Source: Dorea sp. (GTDB lineage: Bacteria > Bacillota_A > Clostridia > Lachnospirales > Lachnospiraceae). Taken from it: DNA of 64,000 bases. A program made the position numbers and the translations under genes. Below are positions 31,711 to 40,212 of the stretch, piece by piece (position 1 is the stretch's first letter; each line of letters starts with the position of its first letter). A model generated the notes under the pieces. That model had not been told where the DNA came from. It did no database searches and worked only from the letters and a program-made list of their open reading frames with translations. The DNA lies in the NCBI GenBank assembly GCA_016295505.1, contig JAEDLC010000001.1:1-64000 (forward strand). The letters are read 5' to 3'.

Positions 31711-34056
31711 ATGAAAACATTTCTCCAGGATACGCAGATGAACAGAGATTTTTTAGATCATGAAATCATAGAGAAGGATATGGATTCCCTCTACATTGGC
31801 AATCTGAATACCGTTGAATATGATCTTGTACTTCCGGAAAGAGGAATGTATGGTTCAAAGATCATCTGGAAATCCGGACATGACCGGTTCCTGAGTGATG
31901 ATGGGAAAGTTACACGTCCCGCTTATGGAATGGGAGACAGGACAATTCCTTTATACGCAACTTTTTTATACGGGAATGCCAAAAAAACGAAGACTTATGA
32001 AGTCAGGATTCTGGAAAAGAAGAATCAGCTTCAGGTTTCCAATGTATATCCGGTTCGGATAACGGCAGGCGTATCAGAGTTGGCAGAGCTTCCGCAGGTA
32101 GCAATCGTTGAGAGAAGCGATGGCAATCTGATTCCGTATCCTGTGGAATGGGAGAAAGGAAGCCGTGTTTTTTTTCGTGCTCCCGGGATGTATAAAGCGC
32201 ATGGAACACTTGCAGATACGGAGCTCTCAGTGGAAGCAGAGATCACGGTGTTAAAAGAACTGCCGGAAAAGTATCTGAATCCACTGCCTGAGGTTACAGA
32301 ATGTTCTGAGGCAGATATCAGACTGATAGAAGGAAGCCTGTTCCATAATTCACAGCAGAATATGTTATTATATCTGCTGAATGTGGATGATGACCAGATG
32401 CTTTACAATTTCAGAACAGCATCTGGAATTGACACCAGAGGTGCCATGCCGATGGATGGATGGGATGCACCGGACAGTCAGCTTCGCGGACACACGACAG
32501 GTCATTATCTTTCTTCTTTGGCATTGTGTTATCACTCGACGGGTGATCATAAAATAAAAGAAAAAGCAGTATATATGGTGCAATCGCTGGGAGAGTGTCA
32601 GGAAGCATTTTCCAATATGCCGGATATCAAAGATGGTTTTTTAAGCGGATATTCGGAAGAGCAGTTCGATCTGCTGGAAGAATATACAAAATATCCGGTT
32701 ATCTGGGCACCGTATTATACATTACATAAAATATTAGCAGGTTTATTAGATTGTTATCATTATATCCGGTCAGAAAAAGCGCTGGTTATTGCAGACCGTC
32801 TTGGAATGTGGGTATGGAGGCGTCTTTCGGGTCTTTCCAGAGAACATCTTACAAAGATGTGGAGTATGTATATTGCAGGAGAGTTCGGAGGAATGAATGC
32901 GGTGATGGTGGCATTGTTCCGGATCACCGGCAAAGAAGAGTATTTAAAGTGCGCCGGACTGTTTGATAATGATAAATTGTTTTATCCTCTGGAGCAGAGA
33001 GTGGATGCGTTGTGCACGATGCATGCAAACCAGCATATTCCACAGGTTCTCGGAGCAATGGAACTGTTCAAAGCAACAGGGATAAAGAAGTACTATGAGA
33101 TGTCAGAATTTTTCTGGCAGACAGTTGTCTCCTCGCACTGTTATGCGAATGGAGGAACCGGAGAAGGTGAGATGTTCCATGAAAGTGGAAAAATCGGCGC
33201 TCTTCTCAATAAAGATACTGCTGAAACGTGTGCGTCTTATAATATGCTGAAGCTTACAAAGGAATTGTATCAGTTCTCACCGAAAGCTTATTATATGGAT
33301 TATTATGAACGTACATTGTACAATCATATACTCGCAACCCGGGATCAGAGAGTTACGGGGGAAAGTACCTATTTTCTACCGCTTGGACCTGGGGGGAAGA
33401 GAGAATTTCTCTTTGAAAACAATTGTTGCCACGGAACAGGAATGGAAAGCAGGTTCCGATACAGGGAGGGAATTTATTTCTTTGACCGAAAAGGCAGCAT
33501 ATACGTGAATCTGTTTATTCCTTCGGAAATGCACTGGAAGGAACAGGACGTATTGATCAGACAGTATACAGACCGACGTTTTCCTGAATGTATCAGTCTT
33601 TATGTGGAAGGCAGCGGTTTGAATACAATAAAAATTCGCAGACCCTGTTGGGCCAGACGATATCGGATTCTTGTTGATAAACAGGAAATGGATATTGTAC
33701 CGGATGAGAATGGTTATATCATTATCTCGCATGACTTTTCTCAGGGGATTACAGTTCAGCTGGAGTTTTCTTATGAATTTCAGTTGATTCGGACCCCGGA
33801 TGAGCCCGAGAAAGCGGCGGTTCAGTATGGACCGTATCTGATGGCAGTTTTATCCGAACAGAAAGATTTTATCCGGTTTTCCTTTAATGAATCCGATGTG
33901 GCGGACAAGATGCAGGCTACGGAAGATCCGCTTCGTTTTTTATGCGAAGATTATACCTTTGTTCCTCTTTGTGAAGTGGGTATGAATGCCTACCATGCAT
34001 ATTTCATATCGACACCCGGCAGGGGAAATATAAAACAGAATATGGAGACGTCATAG
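31711..34056 (+). CDS. GH127-type beta-L-arabinofuranosidase with N-terminal Ig-like domain
   Basis: A 781-aa glycoside hydrolase. Residues about 30-105 resemble an atrophied bacterial Ig-like domain (YDLVLPERGMYGSKIIWKS, GKVTRPAYG, TKTYEVRILEK); the (alpha/alpha)6 catalytic domain follows from about 200. The zinc and nucleophile residues of the Bifidobacterium enzyme HypBA1 have clear counterparts: E505 and C507 in AETCASYN and the pair C572-C573 in NNCCHGTG, with candidate acid/base glutamates in GGTGEGE (485/487). Expected reaction: release of beta-1,2-linked L-arabinofuranose. No signal peptide is seen, so the enzyme should be cytoplasmic. The ribosome-binding site at ATG 31711 is weak; ATG 31738 is an alternative. 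Confidence 0.85.
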   Translation: MKTFLQDTQMNRDFLDHEIIEKDMDSLYIGNLNTVEYDLVLPERGMYGSKIIWKSGHDRFLSDDGKVTRPAYGMGDRTIPLYATFLYGNAKKTKTYEVRILEKKNQLQVSNVYPVRITAGVSELAELPQVAIVERSDGNLIPYPVEWEKGSRVFFRAPGMYKAHGTLADTELSVEAEITVLKELPEKYLNPLPEVTECSEADIRLIEGSLFHNSQQNMLLYLLNVDDDQMLYNFRTASGIDTRGAMPMDGWDAPDSQLRGHTTGHYLSSLALCYHSTGDHKIKEKAVYMVQSLGECQEAFSNMPDIKDGFLSGYSEEQFDLLEEYTKYPVIWAPYYTLHKILAGLLDCYHYIRSEKALVIADRLGMWVWRRLSGLSREHLTKMWSMYIAGEFGGMNAVMVALFRITGKEEYLKCAGLFDNDKLFYPLEQRVDALCTMHANQHIPQVLGAMELFKATGIKKYYEMSEFFWQTVVSSHCYANGGTGEGEMFHESGKIGALLNKDTAETCASYNMLKLTKELYQFSPKAYYMDYYERTLYNHILATRDQRVTGESTYFLPLGPGGKREFLFENNCCHGTGMESRFRYREGIYFFDRKGSIYVNLFIPSEMHWKEQDVLIRQYTDRRFPECISLYVEGSGLNTIKIRRPCWARRYRILVDKQEMDIVPDENGYIIISHDFSQGITVQLEFSYEFQLIRTPDEPEKAAVQYGPYLMAVLSEQKDFIRFSFNESDVADKMQATEDPLRFLCEDYTFVPLCEVGMNAYHAYFISTPGRGNIKQNMETS

Positions 34057-34084
34057 CGAGATCACTATGACTGGAATGATAAGG

Positions 34085-34112
34085 GCGTCATGAATATTTC
34101 ATGGCGCTTTTC
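34085..34112 (+). terminator. Terminator after the GH127 gene
   Basis: Ten-base stem GCGTCATGAA / TTCATGGCGC (one G-T pair) with a 3-base loop and TTTTC. Confidence 0.75.
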
Positions 34113-34120
34113 GGTTCTCG

Positions 34121-34168
34121 AACTAGAATGCATTCTAGTTTCAACAGGAAGTTCCTTCCTGTTGAAAC
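34121..34168. repeat. Two abutting perfect inverted repeats
   Basis: A 20-base perfect palindrome, AACTAGAATGCATTCTAGTT (34121-34140), touches a 14-base perfect inverted repeat with a 3-base loop, GTTTCAACAGGAAG-TTC-CTTCCTGTTGAAAC (34138-34168). No T run follows, so neither looks like a terminator. They lie between the GH127 terminator and oppA, where an operator or RNA structure controlling the transporter would be. Confidence 0.75.
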
Positions 34169-34206
34169 ATAACAATCCTTCGCAATCTGTGTTGAAAGAG
34201 AACCGT

Positions 34207-34335
34207 ATGAAAACAGTAGAACCAGGTAGTTATATTCAGAACGGGAACGTTGTCAGGATCCCGGATCAGGAAAGTGTTGCCGGAAATGGATATGAAGACC
34301 TGTTAAGTACTACACATGAGCTAATAGAACTTTAA
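34207..34335 (+). CDS. Possible 42-aa leader peptide upstream of oppA
   Basis: An ATG-initiated frame encodes an acidic, soluble 42-residue peptide (starts MKTVEPGSYIQNGN, ends THELIEL) and stops 18 bases before the oppA start, in the oppA leader. Codon use looks like the neighbours. Its ribosome-binding site (AAAGAGA) is weak. I recognise no family. It may be a real small protein, a translated leader, or the eroded end of a former gene. Confidence 0.35.
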   Translation: MKTVEPGSYIQNGNVVRIPDQESVAGNGYEDLLSTTHELIEL

Positions 34336-34353
34336 AGAAAAGGAGGATAACTT

Positions 34354-35997
34354 ATGAAAAAGAGAATATTAGCAGCTTTACTTTCTGCAGCAATGGCAGT
34401 TACTTTACTTGCCGGTTGTAGTACACCAAAATCCAATGATGGAGGTTCCGATGGAGAAGGCGGATCAGGAGAAAAGGTATTCCGTTATGCTACCAGAACA
34501 GAGCCAACATCTCTGGATCCACAGAAAGGAAACTGTATTCCTGACAATGAACTTCAGCATGCAGTAACAGAGAGCCTTGTACGTAACACAGGCGGTGAAA
34601 TCACACCAGGTGTTGCTGAATCATGGGAAGTTTCTGATGATGGTCTTGTATATACGTTCCACCTTCGTGAAGATGCAAAATGGAGCGATGGCGAGCCGAT
34701 CACAGCAGATGATTTCGTATATGGCTGGCAGCGTCTTCTTGATCCTGAAACAGGTGCATTATATGCATTCATCGGCGAGTATATTAAGAACGGTTATGCA
34801 GTTGAGACTGGCGAAGTTGATCCATCTGAACTGGGTGTAAAAGCAATTGATGAAAAGACATTTGAAGTCACTCTGGAAAATCCAACCGCTTATTTCCTTA
34901 GCCTTGTTGGTTCTTCTGGTCAGTATGCTCCATGTCGTAAAGACATTGTTGAAAAGTATGGCAATGACTTTGCTGCTACAGCAGATAAGAATGTCTATTC
35001 CGGTCCGTTCAAATTAACAAGCTCTGAAAATCAGGAATATGTATTTGAAAAAAATGAGAACTACTGGGATGCAGATAACATTAAACTTGACAAAGCAATT
35101 ATGAGTTATGTTGAAAAGGCAGAGACTCAGCTTGCTATGTATGAATCCGGCGAACTTGATTATGTTGAGATTCCATCTGCAAGTGTTCCGGAATATGAAG
35201 GCCAGGACAATACTTTCTTAAATGGTAACGTAGATTTCTTCTATATCAACCATAAGAGTGAAAACAAAGTTCTTGGTAACAAGAATTTCCGTCTTGCTCT
35301 GAACTATGCGCTGGATCGTAACAGCTATATTAAACTTGCAACAAGCGATGTTTACAAACCAAGTAACAGTCTGGTATTTGAAGGACTTCAGGGTGCAGAA
35401 AAGACATATGGTGAGGAATATGAACTGAATTCTTATCCATTAGATGGCGATACAGATAAAGCAGTTGAATATCTGAATGATGCAATGTCTGAACTTGGTA
35501 TTGCAAATGCTTCTGATATCAGTGTTGAAATTGTAACTACTGACGTAGAGTCCAGTAAGAAGATTGCAGAAGTTTGTCAGGAACTGTGGCAGAAAGCTCT
35601 TGGAATTAATGTTACAATCCGTCAGGTAACATATGCTGATATCTACGGAACAGTTCTTCCGGGCGGCGATTTTGAAATTGGTTACGGCGGATGGGGAGCT
35701 GACTATGATGATCCATACAGCTACCTTGAACTGTTCAAATCTGACAGTTTCTATAACTACAGCCAGTATGCAAATGATGAAGTTGATGCAGATCTGAAAG
35801 CTTCTCAGACTGAAACAGATGCAAAGACACGTATGGATTACCTGTTTGATGCAGAACAGAAGATTATTGATGATGGTGCATTTATTCCTCTTCAGCAGAG
35901 AGAAATTCACTATCTTGTAAGTGAAAAAGTATCTGGTCTTGTATTCTTCCACTGTGCAATTAACCTTGACTGGGTATATGCAGACGTTGCAGAATAA
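34354..35997 (+). CDS. oppA: Peptide ABC transporter substrate-binding lipoprotein
   Basis: Extracellular peptide receptor of 547 aa anchored by a lipid on Cys22 (lipobox LLAGC after a classic signal). The family-5 solute-binding fold is clear: EPTSLDPQKGN, VAESWEVSDDGLVYTFHLREDAKWSDGEPITADDFVYGW described in part, and a C-terminal FEIGYGGWGADYDDPYSYL. The binding pocket cannot be read reliably, so the peptide preference is unknown. It has the strongest ribosome-binding site of the operon (AAAGGAGG) and is followed by two stem-loops, which would favour excess receptor over the membrane subunits. Confidence 0.93.
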   Translation: MKKRILAALLSAAMAVTLLAGCSTPKSNDGGSDGEGGSGEKVFRYATRTEPTSLDPQKGNCIPDNELQHAVTESLVRNTGGEITPGVAESWEVSDDGLVYTFHLREDAKWSDGEPITADDFVYGWQRLLDPETGALYAFIGEYIKNGYAVETGEVDPSELGVKAIDEKTFEVTLENPTAYFLSLVGSSGQYAPCRKDIVEKYGNDFAATADKNVYSGPFKLTSSENQEYVFEKNENYWDADNIKLDKAIMSYVEKAETQLAMYESGELDYVEIPSASVPEYEGQDNTFLNGNVDFFYINHKSENKVLGNKNFRLALNYALDRNSYIKLATSDVYKPSNSLVFEGLQGAEKTYGEEYELNSYPLDGDTDKAVEYLNDAMSELGIANASDISVEIVTTDVESSKKIAEVCQELWQKALGINVTIRQVTYADIYGTVLPGGDFEIGYGGWGADYDDPYSYLELFKSDSFYNYSQYANDEVDADLKASQTETDAKTRMDYLFDAEQKIIDDGAFIPLQQREIHYLVSEKVSGLVFFHCAINLDWVYADVAE

Positions 35998-36029
35998 TTT
36001 TTTGTAAGATAAAACTCTGTAAATCAGTT

Positions 36030-36052
36030 CCGCCCGGCTTTTAGTCGGGCGG
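36030..36052 (+). repeat. GC-rich stem-loop after oppA
   Basis: CCGCCCG and CGGGCGG form a 7-base GC stem with a 9-base loop. No T run follows, so it probably protects the oppA transcript end or pauses polymerase rather than terminating by itself. Confidence 0.6.
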
Positions 36053-36075
36053 GATGTATGAAAGAGTAAAAAAAG

Positions 36076-36123
36076 TGCTTCAGGGGAGAATGAGAAGGTT
36101 CGTCCTTCGTTGAAGCATTTTTT
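36076..36123 (+). terminator. Terminator between oppA and oppB
   Basis: Outer stem TGCTTCA / TGAAGCA and inner stem GAAGG / CCTTC, then six T. Partial read-through would give oppA-heavy expression. Confidence 0.75.
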
Positions 36124-36147
36124 CTTTTACAGTAGGAGGTATGTATT

Positions 36148-37068
36148 GTGGCTAAGTATATAGCGAAACGTGTAGTGGCAGCTGTGCTGACTCTCTGGGC
36201 GTTGGTTACGATCGTGTTTTTCCTCGTGCGTTTAATGCCGGGTGATCCATTTACCAGTGCAAAGCTTACAGAGCAGGTGGCAGAGAATATGAGATCTTAT
36301 TATGGATTTGATAAGCCGTTACTTGTACAATATTTTGTTTATATGGGAAATCTTCTGTGTGGTAATTTTGGTTATTCTATGAAATATACCAATAAAACTG
36401 TAAATTATATTATTGGACAGACCTTCCCATTTTCAGCGGATCTTGGTATCCGTGCACTTGTTCTTGCAATTTCTGTCGGACTTGTTCTGGGAATTATTGC
36501 AGCGAGAAACCGTGGCAAAAAAATTGACTTTTTCTGTGTTATCGTAGCTGTTATCGGTACCAGTATTCCAGACTTTATCATGGGTGCTTTTCTTCAGTAC
36601 TTTTTCGGTATCAAATGGGGACTGTTGCCGGTTGCAAAATATAATGGAATTGAGTATACGATTCTTCCGGCTCTTGCGTTATCTTTCTATACGTTGGCAT
36701 CTGTCTCGCGTATTATGAGATCCAGTATGCTGGAAGTTGTACAGCAGGATTTCATTAAGACAGCACGTTCCAAAGGATTGTCGGAAATGCGCATTACCTG
36801 TAAGCATCAGATCAGAAATGCAATTATGCCTGTTATGACAGTGCTTGGACCGACAGTTGCATCAGTACTGACTGGTACTTTCGTTCTTGAGTCTATTTTC
36901 GCAATCCCTGGTATGGGTAAATATTATGTTGAAAGTGTCAGCGTCAATGATTACTCAATGGTATTGGGTATGACGGTGTTTTATGGTATATTCCTTGTAA
37001 CTGCTAACTTGATCGTGGATATTCTGTATGGTGTTGCAGACCCACGTGTACGAATTGGAAGAAAGTAG
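36148..37068 (+). CDS. oppB: Peptide ABC transporter permease (OppB type)
   Basis: Inner permease of 306 aa with about six membrane segments: N-terminal helix, VRLMPGDPF (typical OppB/DppB), and the EAA loop that docks on the ATPases (QQDFIKTARSKGLSEMRI). It starts at GTG with AGGAGGT seven bases upstream; a nearby ATG at 36141 hits a stop after four codons. Eight bases separate it from oppC. Confidence 0.94.
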   Translation: MAKYIAKRVVAAVLTLWALVTIVFFLVRLMPGDPFTSAKLTEQVAENMRSYYGFDKPLLVQYFVYMGNLLCGNFGYSMKYTNKTVNYIIGQTFPFSADLGIRALVLAISVGLVLGIIAARNRGKKIDFFCVIVAVIGTSIPDFIMGAFLQYFFGIKWGLLPVAKYNGIEYTILPALALSFYTLASVSRIMRSSMLEVVQQDFIKTARSKGLSEMRITCKHQIRNAIMPVMTVLGPTVASVLTGTFVLESIFAIPGMGKYYVESVSVNDYSMVLGMTVFYGIFLVTANLIVDILYGVADPRVRIGRK

Positions 37069-37076
37069 GTGAGAGA

Positions 37077-38003
37077 ATGGCAGAATTGAATCGTGATATG
37101 TTTGTAATAAAGGGAAAAGATGCAAAGCGCATGGAAAGCATCAGCAGGCCATCTCTCTCTTTCTGGCAGGATGCATGGCGACGGTTAAAAAAGAATCGTT
37201 CTGCAATTGTAGGACTGATTATCATCGTTCTTTACGCAGTGCTTGCAATCTTTGCACCTATGTTCAGTAAATTTAGTTTTTCAGAGATGGATATTGAAGC
37301 AATCCATTCTCTTCCGACATCAGTACACTGGCTGGGCTGTGATTCTACCGGACGTGACCAGTGGGTACGTATCTGGATGGGAGCTCGAGTATCCTTGAGT
37401 ATTGGTCTTATATCCGCAGTTGTAAATATGTGTGTTGGTGCCGTAATCGGAGGCCTTTGTGGATATTACGGCGGAAAACTGGATATGATTGTAATGCGTA
37501 TCGTAGATATCCTGTATGGTATTCCAAGTCTGATTATTACCATTCTTGTTATGATGGTAATCGGACAGGGTGGTGTAATGCCTCTGATCATTGCTCTTTG
37601 TATCGTTGGATGGATTGGAACCTGCCGATTTGTTCGTGGTGAGGTTTATCGTCTGAAGGAGCAGGACTTTGTAATGGCGGCAAAGGTACTTGGTGTACCG
37701 GATTTTCCGATCATTATCCGTCATATTATTCCGAATATCATGGGTATGCTGATTACTAACTTATGTATGGCAATTCCGGGAGCAATCTTCCAGGAGGCAT
37801 TCTTAAGCTACATTGGTCTTGGTATCAAGCCACCGAACTGTAGCTGGGGAATTCTTGCAAAAGAAGGTATACAGTATCTTCGTACCTATCCGCATGAAGT
37901 TATTATCCCTGCATTTTTTATCTGTACAACTATGTTGGCCCTGAACCTGCTGGGTAATGGTCTTCGTGATGTTGTAGACCCAAGACTTCGTGGAACTGAT
38001 TAG
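37077..38003 (+). CDS. oppC: Peptide ABC transporter permease (OppC type)
   Basis: Second permease, 308 aa. OppC features: a cytoplasmic N-terminal segment before the first helix (FWQDAWRRLKKNRSAIVGL), LGCDSTGRDQWVRIWMGAR, and the EAA loop (KEQDFVMAAKVLGVPDFPII) followed by GIKPPNCSWG. It pairs with OppB to form the channel. Confidence 0.94.
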   Translation: MAELNRDMFVIKGKDAKRMESISRPSLSFWQDAWRRLKKNRSAIVGLIIIVLYAVLAIFAPMFSKFSFSEMDIEAIHSLPTSVHWLGCDSTGRDQWVRIWMGARVSLSIGLISAVVNMCVGAVIGGLCGYYGGKLDMIVMRIVDILYGIPSLIITILVMMVIGQGGVMPLIIALCIVGWIGTCRFVRGEVYRLKEQDFVMAAKVLGVPDFPIIIRHIIPNIMGMLITNLCMAIPGAIFQEAFLSYIGLGIKPPNCSWGILAKEGIQYLRTYPHEVIIPAFFICTTMLALNLLGNGLRDVVDPRLRGTD

Positions 38004-38015
38004 GAGGAATGTGAA

Positions 38016-39053
38016 ATGGCAGAGAGAGAAAATATTCTTGAATTAAAAAATCTGGTTTTTTCCTTTCATACATACGGCGGCGAAGTCAAAGCTGTACGAG
38101 ATGTCAGCTTTAATGTGCGGAAGGGAGAGATTCTTGGAATTGTAGGAGAGTCCGGATGTGGTAAGAGTGTTACTGCACAGTGTATTCTCCGCCTGAATCC
38201 GGAGCCACCTGGATTCTTTGAAAATGGAGAAATCCTGTTTAATGGAGAAGACATCCTTAAGATGTCCAATAAAGAAATACGAAAAATCAGAGGACGTGAA
38301 ATCGGATTTGTATTTCAGGATCCGATGACCTCCCTGAATCCGACCATGAGAGTCGGGGCCCAGATTGAAGAAGTGTTCCTTGGAAGAACGGATGTCACCA
38401 AAAAAGAAGTGAAGGAAAGAGCACTGGAAATCATGAAACTGGTTGGAATCAATGATACCGAAAAACGATACAAACAGTATCCTCATGAGTTATCTGGTGG
38501 TATGAAACAGCGTATCATGATTGCAATCGCGCTGGTAAGTCGTCCGAGTGTAATTATCTGTGACGAGCCGACTACATCTCTGGACGTAACAATTGAGGCA
38601 CAGATTCTGGATCTTTTACTGGAACTGAGGGAAAAACTCGGAACCTCTATTATCATGATCACTCATGACCTGGGTGTTATTGCAAGACTTTGTGACCGTG
38701 TAATCGTTATGTACGGCGGTAAGATAGTAGAACGTGGAAATGTAAATGAAATATTCTATGATACAGCACATCCTTATACAAAAGGACTTATGAAATCTAT
38801 TGCAAAGCTGGATACGAAGAAAGGCGATAAGCTTCATCCGATTGAGGGAACACCTCCGGATCTTTTTGCACCTCCGAAGGGATGCCCGTTTGCGGCACGT
38901 TGCGATTATGCAATGGATGTATGTAGTCAGATGCCTCCGGAAACATATAAAATATCCGAAGAACATAAGACCTGCTGCTGGCTGCAGCATGAGATGGCGC
39001 CGGATACAGAGTTGAAGAAAGAAAATGCAGTACTGGAAGGGGAGGGAAAATAA
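38016..39053 (+). CDS. oppD: Peptide ABC transporter ATP-binding protein (OppD type)
   Basis: ATPase of 345 aa: Walker A GESGCGKSV, Q-loop FVFQDPMTSLNP, signature LSGGMKQR, Walker B IICDEPTTSLD, H-loop ITHD, and the oligopeptide-specific C-terminal region with four cysteines (GCPFAARCDYAMDVCSQ, then TCCW), which in relatives binds an Fe-S cluster. The AGGAGG ribosome-binding site follows the oppC stop closely. Confidence 0.95.
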   Translation: MAERENILELKNLVFSFHTYGGEVKAVRDVSFNVRKGEILGIVGESGCGKSVTAQCILRLNPEPPGFFENGEILFNGEDILKMSNKEIRKIRGREIGFVFQDPMTSLNPTMRVGAQIEEVFLGRTDVTKKEVKERALEIMKLVGINDTEKRYKQYPHELSGGMKQRIMIAIALVSRPSVIICDEPTTSLDVTIEAQILDLLLELREKLGTSIIMITHDLGVIARLCDRVIVMYGGKIVERGNVNEIFYDTAHPYTKGLMKSIAKLDTKKGDKLHPIEGTPPDLFAPPKGCPFAARCDYAMDVCSQMPPETYKISEEHKTCCWLQHEMAPDTELKKENAVLEGEGK

Positions 39054-39054
39054 T

Positions 39055-40035
39055 ATGAATAATCAGGAAAAACAGCCTCTCGTTCAGGTAAAAGATTTGT
39101 GTAAATATTTTCAGGTAGGCAGACATGCAACACTGAAAGCTGTTGATGGTGTGACTTTTGATATCTATAAAGGTGAGACTGTAAGTCTCGTTGGTGAGTC
39201 AGGATGTGGTAAATCAACGACAGGACGCTGTATCATCCGTCTGTATGATCCGACCAAGGGGCAGGTGATCTATGATGGAAAAGATATCACAAAATTAACA
39301 CGTGAAGAGAAAAAACAATTTACAACAAAAGTGCAGATGATCTTCCAGAATCCATATGCTTCTCTGAATCCACGTATGACGGTAAAAGAAATCGTAGGTG
39401 AAGGTCTGAAGTATCAGGGAGTACCTGCAAAAGATATCGAGAAAAAAGTACAAGAACTTCTGGAAACGGTAGGTCTGAATAAAGATCATATGTCACGTTT
39501 CCCTCACGAGTTCTCTGGTGGACAGAGACAGCGTATCGGTATTGCCCGTGCTCTGGCTGTAGATCCGGAATTCATCATTTGTGATGAGCCGATCTCTGCT
39601 CTGGACGTGTCTATTCAGGCACAGGTTATTAACATGCTGAAAGAACTGCAGGATACGATGGGACTGACATACCTGTTCATAGCCCATGACCTGAGTGTTG
39701 TAAAATACATCTCTGACCGTGTGGTAGTTATGTATCTTGGAACGATCGTAGAGACCGCGGAGACGGAAGAGTTATACTCCAATCCGACACATCCGTATAC
39801 ACAGGCTCTGCTGTCCGCAATTCCGGAGGCGGATCCGGACAAGGCAAAGAGCAATGTTCGTATTCCGATCAAGGGAGAGATTCCAAGTCCGATCAATCCA
39901 AAGGACTGCTGCCGATTCGCAGAAAGATGTCAGTATGCGACAGAACGGTGCTTCAAAGAGATGCCGAAGCTGCATGAGATCGCACCGGGACATGTGGTTG
40001 CATGCCATCTGACAGAAGGAGATCAGTTGAAATAA
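39055..40035 (+). CDS. oppF: Peptide ABC transporter ATP-binding protein (OppF type)
   Basis: Second ATPase, about 326 aa: Walker A GESGCGKST, Q-loop MIFQNPYASLNP, signature FSGGQRQR, Walker B IICDEPISALD, H-loop IAHD, and C-terminal cysteines (CCRFAERCQYATERC). ATG 39055 directly follows the oppD stop and has GGAGGG upstream; further upstream codons in this frame overlap oppD and are not conserved. It completes a full OppABCDF importer. Confidence 0.95.
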   Translation: MNNQEKQPLVQVKDLCKYFQVGRHATLKAVDGVTFDIYKGETVSLVGESGCGKSTTGRCIIRLYDPTKGQVIYDGKDITKLTREEKKQFTTKVQMIFQNPYASLNPRMTVKEIVGEGLKYQGVPAKDIEKKVQELLETVGLNKDHMSRFPHEFSGGQRQRIGIARALAVDPEFIICDEPISALDVSIQAQVINMLKELQDTMGLTYLFIAHDLSVVKYISDRVVVMYLGTIVETAETEELYSNPTHPYTQALLSAIPEADPDKAKSNVRIPIKGEIPSPINPKDCCRFAERCQYATERCFKEMPKLHEIAPGHVVACHLTEGDQLK

Positions 40036-40084
40036 GTACTTAAAAAAAGAATAAAAGTTATTGGATCGTAATGACCAGATGAAA

Positions 40085-40124
40085 GAGCTGCTGTAAAACG
40101 AGAATCGTTTTGCGGCAGCTTTTT
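40085..40124 (+). terminator. Terminator after oppF
   Basis: A 16-base stem (AGCTGCTGTAAAACGA / TCGTTTTGCGGCAGCT, two G-T pairs) with a 3-base loop and T run. Confidence 0.88.
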
Positions 40125-40212
40125 AAGGTTCCGGTCTTAGTGTTTCAGGAATATTCTTCTGATCATGTTATTAAAATGATAATAACAGACGTAAACCGGT
40201 AAGGAGAGGAAT

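Noticed and set aside
34090..34206. Extension of the small oppA-leader frame back to 34090
   Set aside because: That part would run through the GH127 terminator and both inverted repeats; the codons there are explained by the DNA symmetry, not by protein constraint.
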